From Oegoconia quadripuncta (taxonomy: Eukaryota; Arthropoda; Insecta; Lepidoptera; Autostichidae), in assembly GCA_949316235.1 (NCBI GenBank), contig OX438751.1, positions 16,864,801 through 16,928,800 on the forward strand: 64,000 nt of DNA. Reading direction: 5' to 3'. Positions 45,236 to 56,340 of the stretch are shown one piece after another. Within the stretch, counting starts at the first letter, position 1. Every line of letters starts with the position of its first letter. A model generated the notes under the pieces. It did no database searches. It was not told the DNA's origin and worked only from the letters and a program-made list of their open reading frames with translations. Made by a program: the position numbers and the translations under genes.

Positions 45236-45335
45236 GCGTGTGTGCTTGTGTGCATGCGTGTGTGCCTGCAGGTGTGTGTGTTTGGGCGTGTTTGTGTACA
45301 TAAGATATAATATAGGAGTGTACATAAGACACAGC
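45050..45335. repeat. TG/CA microsatellite in the LINE 3' UTR
   Basis: The pure (TG)n core spans about 45,155-45,230, flanked by irregular GTGTGCGTG/TGTTCGTG units. ORFs of CVCV, THTH or HTHT composition on both strands are artefacts. Confidence 0.95.
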
Positions 45336-45366
45336 GAATGTTTTAATTAACTTAATATAAGTAATG

Positions 45367-46345
45367 TTAAGATACAACAGTAAGAAAATCCTCCGTTTGG
45401 TCATAAGAAAGTGATAGGAGCCAAGTAGTGATTTTGTTTTTGCAGAGCACCGTGTTAAGTGAATAAATTGGAACAATCTTATTTATTTTGTTGTAAATAA
45501 ACGGTCCCAAGAATCTAAAAAATCTATGCGCGAATGAAGTGCGAAACTGTGCAGAGTGTTTACAGACTAGATGATTCCTACGATTTTGTTTTAATTGAGG
45601 GTCATAAGCTAATTCACTATGCTGTTTAAGAGTGATGCTAAGAAGAAATAACTGCCGAACACTCAGCACCTTACATGATTGATAAAGTAAGTTGGTTGGG
45701 TATAGAAAAGGGTGAAAAGTGCTGATTTTAAGAATTGCTCTTTGGGCTATTTCGAGACTTTTTAGAGTCGTTTTCGGGGCTCCTCCCCAAACCACGATGC
45801 AGTAAGTAATCAAAGACTGACAAAGACCAAAATATATTCGTCTTAATATTGTGGGTTCAACAACATAACGAAGATTTTTAAAAATCACAATCAATCTGCG
45901 CACTCTTCCACTTAAAGATACCAGATGTTGTTTAAAACCAAGGTTTGAATCTATTATAATACCTAGATATTTTATATCATTTACTTGTTCAACAGGTTTG
46001 CAAGAACAGGTGTTCCTGTTTTGCTGAAAACATTTATGGGCTAAAATATGATATTCCTTACAAAATGATTGAGAGCCTCGAATGGAGAAGGAGATATATT
46101 TTGTTTTATTAGTGTTTAAGGTTAAAACATTGCTAAATAACCAGTGTAAGACAGCGTTAAATCCAGTTTGGGCCGCATCATACGCCTCCTTCCATGAGTT
46201 GGAGGCAAAAAGAAGAACTGTGTCATCTGCATATGATAGTAGTTTACCTTGAAATAGCTTACAATTACATAGTTCATTGATATAAACAAGAAAGAGGGTT
46301 GGGCCTAGGATACTACCCTGTGGAACATAAAAGAAATCTGGCGAT
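45367..46345 (-). pseudogene. LINE ORF2 C-terminal third, from RT motif B onward
   Basis: About 325 codons, open throughout. The protein starts inside motif B (VPQGSILGPTLFLVYINEL), so motif A and the endonuclease are absent. Motif C is YADDTVLLF. Downstream are LTLNTNKTKYISF, CSCKPVEQVNDIKYLGIIID, TYCIVVWGGAPKTTLKSLE and LYQSCKVLSVRQLFLLS. The frame is intact but lacks a catalytic Asp of motif A, so the copy cannot encode an active RT. It is a typical 5'-truncated insertion. The ATG at 46,356 lies upstream of the junction in flanking DNA and is accidental. Confidence 0.9.
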
Positions 46346-47162
46346 GCGCCGGTCACGACTCATGCCTCGCACATACATATAGTAGGTAATCAAGATTTTA
46401 AAAGTAATGGCACAGATTACTAATAAGTTACTAAAGTAAGTAATGGTAACTAATCAATTATTTTGGACACACTGCAACATTTTTTGGGATCGTCACATTT
46501 TTACGTGTATTTAAAGGTTATTTCAATCGGCATAAATTATTCTATAATCACTACGATTAGCTATTTCTTCTTCTTTTCGAGTCAATGGCAAAAATTATAA
46601 TGACCTGAAGTAATTTGGCCCAAAAAGTAGCAACGTCGATGGGTCTTTGATTTGCCTAAAAAAGGTCCTTCTCGATTACCTATTAATTACTTTTAACATG
46701 TTTGATGGTAGTACTTAGACCCAGTAGCTTAATTTTCACGCCATATTGACTTAAATTTCTTTACTTTTTCCAGTAAGTACCGAATGCGTAATATTACGAG
46801 GACCAGTAAAATCTAATATCTATCTAACTGTACAAAATTTTATGTATTTTTATGCCTATTATTAAAATAATAGAAAAAATTCAAATAAAAACGCGAAGTT
46901 GACAGGTCGCTATCTAAATACCCCCTTTTATGAAAACAATTTTTAGCATGGAAGTTTTATCACAAATCGAAATTCGGAGAGAAAATAAAATTAACGCGAA
47001 AGACTAAAGGAGTTCACACCAAAACAAAACATTCACACCAAACGTGCACGTGCTATAGTGTATAGATTAAAGCACGTTTAACGGCGATGGTCTCACCTCC
47101 TGTCACATTATTATACATATATAAAATTACTATTACTATTATATTATACATATATACAATTA
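46346..47162. other. No gene recognised
   Basis: AT-rich. No motif or ordered repeat. Confidence 0.4.
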
Positions 47163-47262
47163 TTACACATATATAAAAGGCAATACATTAATTTTGCATT
47201 GATACATAAATTGAGTACAACGGCAGACTTATCCCAAAGAGGGATTTCTTCCAGTCAACCAT
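47163..47262 (-). repeat. LINE/SINE 3'-tail fragment, family T, minus strand
   Basis: The minus strand reads GGTTGACTGGAAGAAATCCC, TCTTTGGGATAAGTCTGCCG, TTGTACTCAATTTATGTATC. It corresponds to 19,755-19,820 but has no AATAAA end. Confidence 0.5.
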
Positions 47263-47700
47263 AGGGTTAGTTAGAAAACAGCAGATTGGGCGTATACAAA
47301 AAAAGTGAACAGTGTAAGTTGTTTCAAGCATTAAGCTTTTAATGTTTGGAACATTCAAACACTAGATAATGTTTGGGATATCTCTGACCACCACTAAACC
47401 GAAGTAGAGTTAACTTTGTTTATAGTTTATTTGAATTTTGTTTTTGCTGTTGGGTTTTTTGATTTTTTAAATTATTTATTTTAATTTAGACGTTTTAGTG
47501 TCCCTGAATACTCTTATGAACGAAAACATATGACTTTGTAATTTCCTTTTCATAATTTCTTTCATTTTGATACCTTACTATTTACTATTACTATATGGTA
47601 ATAACAGAAAAAGCATTACATTAAAATATTAAAACACTCTCTAAACATTGCATTGCAATACAACGCGGTAATGCTGCCAGTCTTTTGGGCCCCCCACACG
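47263..47700. other. No gene recognised
   Basis: AT-rich. The minus-strand ORF at 47,641-47,832 runs through the hairpin and is not recognised. Confidence 0.4.
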
Positions 47701-47770
47701 GCACGGATCTCGAACACGTTTTCTCCTTATCATAATCACGGAGAAAACGTGTTCTAGTCTGTATCCGTGC
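47701..47770. repeat. 70-nt hairpin
   Basis: The inner stem GAACACGTTTTCTCC / GGAGAAAACGTGTTC (47,712-47,726 with 47,740-47,754) is perfect, with a 13-nt loop. The outer stem GCACGGAT / ATCCGTGC is perfect. An asymmetric internal loop (CTC versus AGTCTGT) lies between them. The size and bulged shape are compatible with a pre-miRNA, or it may be a small foldback element. Confidence 0.7.
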
Positions 47771-49203
47771 TTTTGTATTAAATTTTTATCCTTTTTTTTA
47801 TTTCTTGTCAATACCTCCTTTTTGATTTCCAATTATAAACATATAAGTTGAAGGTAAACACTCTCTCTCTCTCTTCAATTTAAGAGCTATGCTCTTGTCG
47901 GTGGAGTCCTTTCAACACTTCTCTACATTCCGCCCCTTTTCGTTGACTTCCTGATACGGCACGGCATTTACTTTTTCCTTTACTTGTACCATGTATGTTC
48001 TTCTAGGCCTTCCTCCCAAAAACACTAGAATTAATAATAAATTAATATATTTTTTTCTGCGATTGATCTGATATTTTTTCTTAATTTATATTGGGGTATT
48101 CCAACCAGCCAGCCCGGAACGTGCTAAAAGTTTTATTATGTAAATACTACGTAATTCGAATAATTCGTGCTTAATTTAATTCTCTCACTCAGTAAAGAAC
48201 GAGCGTTTTATTCACTGTAATCTGTGAACCAAATGGCTCTTTCCGAGTGTCAATGGTAAAAAATAGTTATCTAATGGTTAGCGCTCCTCGTACGTACCGA
48301 TATTCTTGAAAAAGTTCGTGAGAGACGACCGAGAAGTCACACCTTGCACCATATACAGTACCTTGCTGAAACGCTTATAAGTATTAATATTATATTTGAT
48401 GGTTACCCTACCGAAAACGTATCTCACTCACATTTCTATATGATTGACGTTTAACCAACCTCCAGCAACAGCACTAAGTAGTATAGAGGCGTAGTATAAC
48501 ATGAAGTAATTTTTTGGGTAATTTTTGACTGCGCATAAAATAAAATCACTTTCGCATTTATTATCGGTATATTCTTATTCCGTTCTTACTAAGTTTCTAG
48601 TCTTACATATGTACAGGGTGTAATAGATAAGTTTTAACCGGCGATTACAATAACTGATGTCGACACGCGTTGCCTAATGATTGAAATGACACCAATAACT
48701 TTTTAAAGAGAAACGCTATAAATTTAAAAATTCTGCTTTCAACACTGCCTTACTTCACTGTTGCACTTATTAAGAGGCTTTATTTCCTTACCTTATGTCG
48801 AAATGTGGAGCCTGACGATACGATTCTTCTATGGAAACAGCTAATCCTTTATATTTGAAAGCCTAGCCGAGCCTAAACGTAGCCTAGTAAATAAAATGAC
48901 ATTATAATTTATTTTTTTAAAGTAAATATTAAACATCTTTAAAGTAATTAAATGGGTCGTAAATGTGTAGATGTCTTCGATAAAACAAAATATGTTTGTA
49001 TCACAATTGATGTAATTTTACTGATTGTTGCAACTTCGTTATGATAACTTTAAGGTTTTTGATATATCTTATTATACCTATGCGCTATAATGACCTATTT
49101 AACTCTTCTCGATTCCTGTGTTTGAGAAAGGATCACAGAAGCCATTTCACGCGCGAACGCGCTCAATAATATCATGAAATGTACGTAGAATATTATAATG
49201 TGA
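47771..49203. other. No gene recognised
   Basis: AT-rich. A (CT)n run at about 47,862-47,875. No coding motif. Confidence 0.4.
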
Positions 49204-49430
49204 CTAGCTTTCCGCCCGCGACTTCGTCCGCGTGGAAGATTTTATCAAAATCGGTATAGCAAAAAACAAATGCCTATATGTTGATCCAGGTCCTCATCTG
49301 TCTACCCACCAAATTTCATCCAAATTTGTCCAGCCGTATAGGCGTGAAAAGGTAACAAACATACATACATACATAAATATTTACAGACATACACACACAC
49401 AAACTTTCGCATTTATAATATTAGTTGAGA
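49204..49430 (+). repeat. Interspersed repeat family A, well-preserved copy
   Basis: ACTAGCTTTCCGCCCGCGAC, TTCGTCCGCGTGGAAG, CAAATTTCATCCAAATTTGT, ATAGGCGTGAAAAGGTAACA, (CATA)n and (CACA)n, ACTTTCGCATTTATAATATT, AGTTGAGATTAG. It is the cleanest copy in the window. Confidence 0.8.
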
Positions 49431-49520
49431 TTAGTTGGGATTAGTTAGGATACTAGGTACATACTTATTTTGCTTTTATAATAGATAGCCACCTACTACC
49501 TTGTTTTTTTTTTACATAGT

Positions 49521-50112
49521 GTTCCGTAGTCAACAAGGAACTGTTATAGTTTCGCCATGTTCGTCTGTCTGTCTCTCCGAGGCTTAGCTCAGAGGTTGTT
49601 AGTACTAGAAAGCCGTAATTTAGCATGGATATACATATTATTAATAGCGTCGGTGGCTCAGCGGTTAAGACGCGGTCTCCCAATTTGGGAGGTCCGGGTT
49701 CGATTCCCAGGCAGGCTATGTACCAATGAGTATTTAAATTTAATTACTTATGTGCATTTATCCGACTGCTCTTAAACGATAAAGGAAAACATGGTGAGGA
49801 AACTTGCATGCCTGACAAATAAAAAAATCGAAGGCACATGCCCACATGAACATGAAGTCCCCAACCCGCATTGGGCCAGCGTGGCAGGTGGAGAGAAGGC
49901 CTATATCCCTGCAGTGGGATGTTTACGGGCTGCTGATGATGATGATGATGATACATATTAATCACGCCGACAAAATTGTAAAATAAAATCTGGAAAAAGG
50001 ATTTTTTGGGGTGGCGCCCCTACACGTTAAGTGGGGATGAATTTTATTTGTTTACCTCATCGTGTGGGGTATCATTAGATAGGACGTTTAAAAGTATTTG
50101 AGGTTATCTTAA
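49521..50112 (+). repeat. Interspersed repeat family E, copy 2, split by a SINE
   Basis: GTTCCGTAGTCAACAAGGAA, TTCGCCATGTTCGTCTGTCT, GTTAGTACTAGAAAGCCGTA, TTTAGCATGGATATACATAT, then the SINE, then AATCACGCCGACAAAATTGT, CGCCCCTACACGTTAAGTGG and GGGGTATCATTAGATAGGAC. Joined across the SINE it matches 16,583-16,805. Confidence 0.75.
49646..49950 (+). mobile_element. tRNA-derived SINE family S, full length
   Basis: The target duplication is ATACATATTATTAAT on the left (49,631-49,645) and ATACATATTAAT on the right (49,951-49,962). The first 73 nt form a tRNA-like head: GGTGGCTCAGCGGTTAAGAC (box A) and GGTCCGGGTTCGATTCCCAG (box B). The body has TTGGGCCAGCGTGGCAGGTG and GGCCTATATCCCTGCAGTGG, and the end is GGGCTGCTGATGATGATGAT. 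It would be transcribed by RNA polymerase III and mobilised by a partner LINE sharing the (TGA)n tail. It is not a tRNA gene; the acceptor stem does not pair. Confidence 0.9.
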
Positions 50113-50570
50113 ACAATTTTTCAATTTAGGGTTGTATTTAAGGAAACGTGAAGATCAGCGCTGTGGCACAGAATTAATATACTCACTACTATATGGTTCA
50201 TGCCACAGCATTCTGCTGAGCTGGAACCTATATCAGCTTGCATTATTATGTGTTAGTATTATTATCTCAAATTTTCATGTACATGCCCATTGTAAGCTGA
50301 ATAAATGTTTTCTTTCTTTCTGAATGAATCCACGGAAATAATATATACATATAATGAAGTTAAAAGGAAAACTATTACAGGTAAGTAGGTTTTACAAGTT
50401 AATGACTAACAGTTGGAACACTTATAAAATGTACTTTGCGTTCAAAATTATTTCTCAAAGAACAAAAAGCCAGTCCCAGTCCGCATATTGTGAGGGCAAG
50501 TACGAAGCGCTTTACACTGCGCGTGGCCCGACTCGCACTCTGAATTGAAATATGTAGAATTATACAAATG
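50113..50570. other. Non-coding; tail-like end at 50,290-50,323
   Basis: GTAAGCTGAATAAATGTTTT followed by (CTTT)n looks like a retroposon 3' end on the plus strand. No gene recognised. Confidence 0.4.
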
Positions 50571-50632
50571 TTGTGGAGATGGGAGGCCTTTGTCCAGCAG
50601 TGGACGTCTTTCGTCTGATATGATGATGATGA
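50571..50632 (+). repeat. SINE/LINE tail fragment
   Basis: TGTGGAGATGGGAGGCCTTT, GTCCAGCAGTGGACGTC, then (GATGAT)n. A common lepidopteran retroposon tail; body absent. Confidence 0.55.
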
Positions 50633-50641
50633 TACAAATGT

Positions 50642-50657
50642 TTTTATAACACATTTG
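50642..50657 (+). repeat. Left inverted flank of the recombinase locus
   Basis: TTTTATAACACATTTG. Its exact reverse complement is at 52,451-52,466, just after the recombinase gene. These may be the element's terminal repeats or a chance AT-rich match. Confidence 0.45.
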
Positions 50658-51092
50658 CTCGAAAAGTGGTATTTTTTCTATGAAAAACAGGTTCAAAAAG
50701 TGGCGCATTTTGGCCTCGGGCTAAAAAGTAGTACGGTTTTTTTTTTTAAAAATGTCAAGAAGTTTCGTCTATGGTAATTTTTTTAATCCTAGCAAAGAGT
50801 TTTTATTCCGAAAATTGATAAAAATTTTAAAAAATTAAATACTTTGAGAGGTATTTGTACAACTAAAATAAATTATTAATCTTTATTTCAATCAGTTTCG
50901 ACAAGAAATAACAACCATTTATTTATAATAAGAACACAAAACTTTAATTTCCTAATTTGTTAGTGGCTGTCTGTACTGGCTGTCTGCAGTATCCTTTGCC
51001 TAATTAAAAAAAAACGCTTGTGCGCGCGCAGCGCTAATTTGTGAGCAAAAAAAGTAAAAGTTATTTCGCGCGCTCTGTGAAAATTTGCAAAA

Positions 51093-52402
51093 ATGTCTTC
51101 AAGCGACGAGGATTTCATGGAATCTACGCCCCCGGATCTTAAAAACGCGGCGAAACAAGCTACTTTAAGCCTTCTACCTGAAAAATCAGTTGAGGTGTAC
51201 TTGCAAGCGTACGAAAATTTCATACTCTGGAAAAAAAACAAAAATGCTCATTCATTTTCAGAAAGCATTTTTTTAGCCTACTTCATGGAACTCTCACAAA
51301 AATATAAGCCGAGCACGTTGTGGAGTCAATATTCAATGCTTAAAAGTGTTGTAAGAACGAAACATGGTGTTGATATCAAGCCGTATTCAAATTTGCTGGC
51401 TTACCTGAAAAGAAAAGGTGAAGGCTTTACCAGCAAGAAATCTAAAGTATTTGCGGCTGATGATATTGAGAAATACTTGAAAGAAGCTCCGGATAGCCGA
51501 TATTTGGCAACAAAGGTCAGTTAAAACTAAATTATTAAACATAATTCCTTTAATTTTCGTATTTATTTACGATATAACTAGATAAGTACCTACTTCGGTT
51601 TTATTTTATACCTACTTACACAGTTTTTGTTTCTTTTCAGGTTGCATTAATATTCGGCATAAATGGTGCATGCAGACGTCAAGAGCTGACAAATATAACC
51701 ACTGATGATGTCGAGGACCATGGGCGAATTCTCCTTGTCCAGATCAAGAACACAAAGAATAAAATACCACGCTCATTTACAATACAACAACCTTTTTATG
51801 AAATCGTAACGAAATACGCAGCACTCCGTTCCACAAAAGCGAAGACTAATCGATTTTTTCTAAATTACCAGAATGGTAAATGCACCAGCCAACCCATCGG
51901 CCGTAATAAATTTGGAATGATGCCTAAACAAATCGCCACTTTTCTCAACTTACAGAACGCACATGAATACACAGGGCACAGTTTTAGAAGGTCCTCGGCT
52001 ACATTGCTCGCCGATTCAGGAGCGGATATATTGACACTGAAACGCCACGGAGGGTGGCGTTCCTCCAACGTCGCCGAGGGCTACATTCACGATTCAGTCA
52101 GGAATAAAGAAAAAATCAGTTCCTGTATTACAAAAAATATTAATTTGGAGCCGGGCCGTGCTGACTCTCGACCATCAACGAGCACATACATCCCGCCATC
52201 ATCTCCGCCGCCGCAGCCACCTCCGCCGCCGCAGCCCTTAACTACAGAGCCAGAGCCCTATTCTGGTCTCATTTCTCCTACTTTCACTCAGGAGAGTGAG
52301 AGGAAGACAGTTAACAGTACGACTATGTTACAAATGCCGACTGGCAACGTAGTACTACATTTTTCAAATTGTTCTGGTTTTTATAACTGTTTTAACAAAT
52401 AA
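51093..52402 (+). CDS. Tyrosine recombinase, two exons, 394 aa (Crypton-like)
   Basis: Exon 1 is 51,093-51,515 and exon 2 is 51,641-52,402. The intron of 125 bp starts GTCAGT and ends TTCTTTTCAG, and both ends are phase 0 (LATK/VALIFG). Residues about 15-140 look like an alpha-helical core-binding domain (SVEVYLQAYENFILWKKN, KPSTLWSQYSMLKSVVR). Residues 141-300 form the catalytic domain: R153 in GACRRQEL, a Lys-rich strand IKNTKNKIPRSF, H254 and R257 in TGHSFRRSSATLLADSGA, H277 in KRHGGW and Y289 in AEGYIHDS. The complete R-H-R-H/W-Y set indicates DNA strand cleavage through the tyrosine. A proline-rich stretch (PPPQPPPPPQP) and a unique tail follow. Cryptons are the animal mobile elements with this enzyme; a domesticated gene is also possible. 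A polyadenylation-like AATTAAAG lies about 2 nt after the stop. Confidence 0.85.
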
Positions 52403-52450
52403 TTAAAGATTTATTCATTTCAGTAGCCCCATGTTTTATTTATTTCCTCA

Positions 52451-52466
52451 CAAATGTGTTATAAAA
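52451..52466 (-). repeat. Right inverted flank of the recombinase locus
   Basis: CAAATGTGTTATAAAA, the exact reverse complement of 50,642-50,657. If these are real ends the element is about 1.83 kb. Confidence 0.45.
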
Positions 52467-55400
52467 CGTCGTGTGACACACGTGCCCATTGATAATTGCA
52501 GCCTCAGCTTTTTTTGTAGCCCTCACCTACGGTTCGGGCTAGCAATCAAGCCTCGGCTGCAATGATCAACTTTGGGCCCTTATATCACAATGTACTATAC
52601 TGTATCTACCAAGCCATAATTATTTTAGGAGTTAATTTGTAATGTTAGGTATAGATATACTATATCATATTTATGGAAAACTGATAAATTTGTACTCTGT
52701 ATCTACATACCTCGTATGGCGTAATTGGATCGGGAATTAATTTTTTAGTTTTATTCTGCACCAGCATAATTTCACTCAACTTCAAATTAAATGTATGTTA
52801 TTAATACCTACCTACTTATTCTAACACTGGTGTCGACTCGGATGTACACCAACTAAACTAAACTAAACTAAACTAAACTAAAACCAGTTTTGGAGTGGTG
52901 CCGTCGCATCGTACTGTTCCAGGGAGAAAGATACAGTACTACTTTCAAACTGGTATTGGTTAATTTCCGAATCGACACCAGTATCGAAAATAAAATATGA
53001 ACTTCAAGAATATTCAATTTTAATCAATTTTTGATTCCAGTATTCTAAATAAAATTAATCGCGTGTTCTTTAGACGCTTTCGAATCTCATACTAGGTGCG
53101 ATGGTACCATGATTAGTAATTTAAAAATGTAACGTTTTCAAATAATACGTCACTATTATCATCCTATAAAAATATTCATTTTGTATTTGACTTAGATCGA
53201 TTAAAAACTCTAGCTATATTTACTTAGATTTTTACGTGTACACCTAAATTGTTCGTACAAACATTTAGTAAAATAAATTGTGTGTAGAGGGTTGTTATTA
53301 AATCACGGTAACATCGCATTCGCGTCTTCGCTGGAAAAATGATCCATTTCGCGTGCAAAATTGCCGGGAATCAAATTTTGGGAAAAATCTTATTACAACG
53401 TTCTTCTACTTAATTTGTGTACGTGTATATGTACACACGTATATGTACACACGTCTATGTACTGTCTCATGTGCTAATAATTTCTGTGTTCGCAACGCAA
53501 AACCACACGCGATAAAGCCATATCAGTTTATTAGGTATCTTATAAATATAACAATTAGACAAAAACCTGTTATACTTACAGGTAAAGTGTAGGTAGGTAC
53601 TAACAATAATTTAGCTTGTAATAATAGTTTGGAACCCAGAATCGTAGCGTCCTCGTTGTGCTTGACCTACTTTCAAGCGACAAAACAGTAACCGTCAATC
53701 ACTCCTTCATTCGTTCTCAGCAGATCAATCGTGATTCATTCAAATAAGTATTGAAAATTTACCAAATATGATATGAATATGATACCTTCTCGTGTCTAGC
53801 TTTTTATGGTTTATCACTTGCAGTTGTTGTTGAGTTGATTTTAGATATACTTTTTTGTTTTTATTTACTTTTAGTTAATGTTTAAATTTATTCATAGAGT
53901 AATAGTAATTAATTCCTTGGTGGCAGCAACTACTCCACTTGGGGGGGACTGAAAATCAGCAAATCTGCTGAGTCCCTACCTTTTCATCATAGTTTGACCT
54001 AATTTATTAGTAATTAATTACTTGTTAAATTAACTTTGTGGTGAATTTTTTATTGATTTATTTATTTAAAGAAAATCAATCAGCGCTGAACACGATGTCC
54101 TCAGCTTAATCAGCGTCACGTTTAGCTGCAATGTGAATTTCTGCGGACGCTTTACGCCTGTGATCAAGTATTCTGTGAAACCAATAAGTAAGTCATTAAG
54201 AGCAGTTTTTCGATAGCGCTGCGTCTCACACTTACAAGCATGTAACTGTTGCAATTAGCCATCACGCACGAAGCATACGCGTGATCATCGAGAATCACGT
54301 TTTCATAAAATATTTTCCCATTTTCCATTTATTGATATAGTGACCATTAGATTGTAATATAAACGGTAATTAAATTAATTCGATATTTTTTTGAGATTGA
54401 GTGTAATAAACTTTAAGTGTGGTAGGAAAAATAATTATACACTTCCCCTGTATTCGTATTTTTAGTTACGAAAATAATATTTTGAACCAGAAATTTAATA
54501 AAGACCTTTTATGAAACTACAACATATTTCCTAATCCTTACTTATGTACAAAGACGTTAGTAATAAGGCCTACCAAAATTAATTGCATTATTATTTATTT
54601 ATTTAACAATTGACCTGTAATGAAAGTCTTGACATAATTTTAATTCAATTAACTTTTAATTAGAATATAAGACGTAATATTGTTGACTATTTTAAGTATA
54701 ATCTTATTTTTGCCTTGGGCGATTATTATTAATTGATATCAAATATTATTTGGTCAAATTGTACATTGTATTTTATCACACGCACATAATTTAGAGAAAA
54801 TAAATTTAATTACATGTTTAGTTAAGCCCACCGTATTATATTACATAAATTTATATTGCCGTGCCCTAACAGGGTTTCCATGTACTGTACACATTTTTTA
54901 AATTAAGACCTATGTAACCATGGAAAGCGATAAATGGTTATGATTGATAGGAAATCCTTGTAATAATAGAACTCGACATTGTAATAGATTTTGGAGAAGT
55001 TAACAAAGAAAAACTGAGAAAAATGAACGAGTATATAACGAAAATAAAGAGAAAAGTTTTATCACGTAATGTATCTGTCACTTTTGCAAATACGCTTTGT
55101 ATATTTTCAGGATAGGCCGGAAGTAGCAGCCTACCCACCTCATTTTCGGAGATTTATTTTATGGCGCACTCATAAATCTAAATAGTTTTTTAGGAGAGTT
55201 TGTAGATATATTTCTCCGTGCATTATTTTAGACTGATAACAATGGGAATAGTCTATGTAGGTAGCTGCTTAGATAAAAAGAACATTTACCCACTGCTACC
55301 GAAATAAAGGTAATATGGTGTGTTAAAGATAGAAACAAGTTGCACTAACTACACACTTGTCTACACGATTACAGGCTATATGAAAAATACAAGTACATAC

Positions 55401-55708
55401 AAACATAAAAATGCCACAGTACGTAAGTAACAAACTATAATATTTATAGTTACCATTGTTCGAGATTATAAAGAATTTCGTGAATCAAAGATTTCCTGGG
55501 ACCTAAGGATGGATTTTAGAAGTGGAGCCACCAAGATTTTTGATGTAACTTTCATCAATAGCCATATCTTCATTTTTATATCGTGTACCGATGCAACTAC
55601 TAGGTGGGTATAGGTAACGTTTTCAATGGGAATATAATTTTGTAACTTTTTAATCCCAGATTAAGGTAGAATAGACATTAAGGCAGTAGGAGTAGTTCAT
55701 TGTATATT
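52467..55708. other. No gene recognised
   Basis: 3.2 kb of AT-rich DNA. (ACTAA)n at 52,851-52,883. A 16-bp near-tandem TATATGTACACACG unit at about 53,424-53,460. GCCTCGGCTGCAATGATCAA just downstream of the recombinase may belong to that element. The short ORFs are unsupported. Confidence 0.4.
52851..52883. repeat. (ACTAA)n microsatellite
   Basis: Six units of AACTA/ACTAA without interruption. Confidence 0.95.
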
Positions 55709-56012
55709 CGTGGCGCAGTCGCATTCGCTATCAGTTTTCGATTAGCGAAGTTAAGCAACTTTGGCGCGGTCAATCCTTGGATGCGTGACCACTTGGAGCA
55801 TTTTAATACGACTGTTTCCGTGTTTCGGAGAGCACTTGGCCCCGGTTTGCTTTTAATTAAAGACAGTCGTTAAGCCAAGACGGTGACATACAGGGGCGAC
55901 CAAAAACATTGAAGGTGACACAAATCCACCAATCCGCACTGGGCCCGCGTGGATTATGTCCCATACTCCATCTCCCAGTGAGAGGAGGCGGTGCCCCAAC
56001 AGTGGGGATATA
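55709..56012 (+). mobile_element. 5S-rRNA-derived SINE, copy 2 (best preserved)
   Basis: GATTAGCGAAGTTAAGCAAC, TTTGGCGCGGTCAATCCTTG, GATGCGTGACCACTTGGAGC corresponds closely to the box A, intermediate element and box C of 5S rRNA. The non-5S body follows: CCGTGTTTCGGAGAGCACTT, AAGACAGTCGTTAAGCCAAG, ACTGGGCCCGCGTGGATTAT, GAGAGGAGGCGGTGCCCCAA, CAGTGGGGATATAAATATA. It belongs to the SINE3 class. Confidence 0.85.
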
Positions 56013-56140
56013 AATATATCCATCGCTTGTGATGGAATATTATATATTTTAAATAAAAACTTATAGATAAGAATGCAATATAATGGTAGCACTATATATA
56101 GATAGACCTTGTAGACCAATCTACTCAAACACAGGGTCTA

Positions 56141-56274
56141 AGGGCCGTATAATAAATCGATCTTGAGATTGTGATATATATTACTCTCTTTCTAGTCTCA
56201 ATACTATTTTTTTGATACTGTTTTAATTTGCAACAGATTCTCAAGCGTCAACTTAAGATCATCTCTGGGCCTAA
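56141..56274. mobile_element. MITE family B, copy 3
   Basis: AGGGCCGTATAATAAATCGA at the left; GATTCTCAAGCGTCAACTTA and ATCTCTGGGCCTAA at the right. The right end is more decayed than in copy 2. Confidence 0.7.
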
Positions 56275-56340
56275 AACCTGAATGATAGCCTGAGATAAGA
56301 CAGTAATTTTCAGCACTATTTGAAAGTCATGATAGATAAT

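Larger units (their letters stand above)
44640..46345 (-). mobile_element. Second LINE, 5'-truncated in RT, minus strand
   Basis: Reading on the minus strand: truncated ORF2 (46,345 to stop at 45,367), 3' UTR with a long CA/TG tract (about 45,335 to 45,050), then a 3' end GGAATAAAGTTATTATTATT with a (TTA)n tail at about 44,676-44,647. ORF2 similarity to the 39-43 kb element is clear (YLG, CSC, VWGGA, LYPT blocks) but diverged, so it is a related family and not a second copy. No TSD was found. Confidence 0.85.

Noticed and set aside
45033..45476. CVCV, THTH and HTHT ORFs
   Set aside because: They are translations of the TG/CA microsatellite in the LINE 3' UTR.
49646..49718. tRNA gene
   Set aside because: Box A and box B are good, but the ends do not form an acceptor stem, and the sequence continues into a SINE body with TSDs.
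55725..55800. 5S rRNA gene
   Set aside because: Only the internal promoter region resembles 5S. The rest is a SINE body, and related copies are dispersed.
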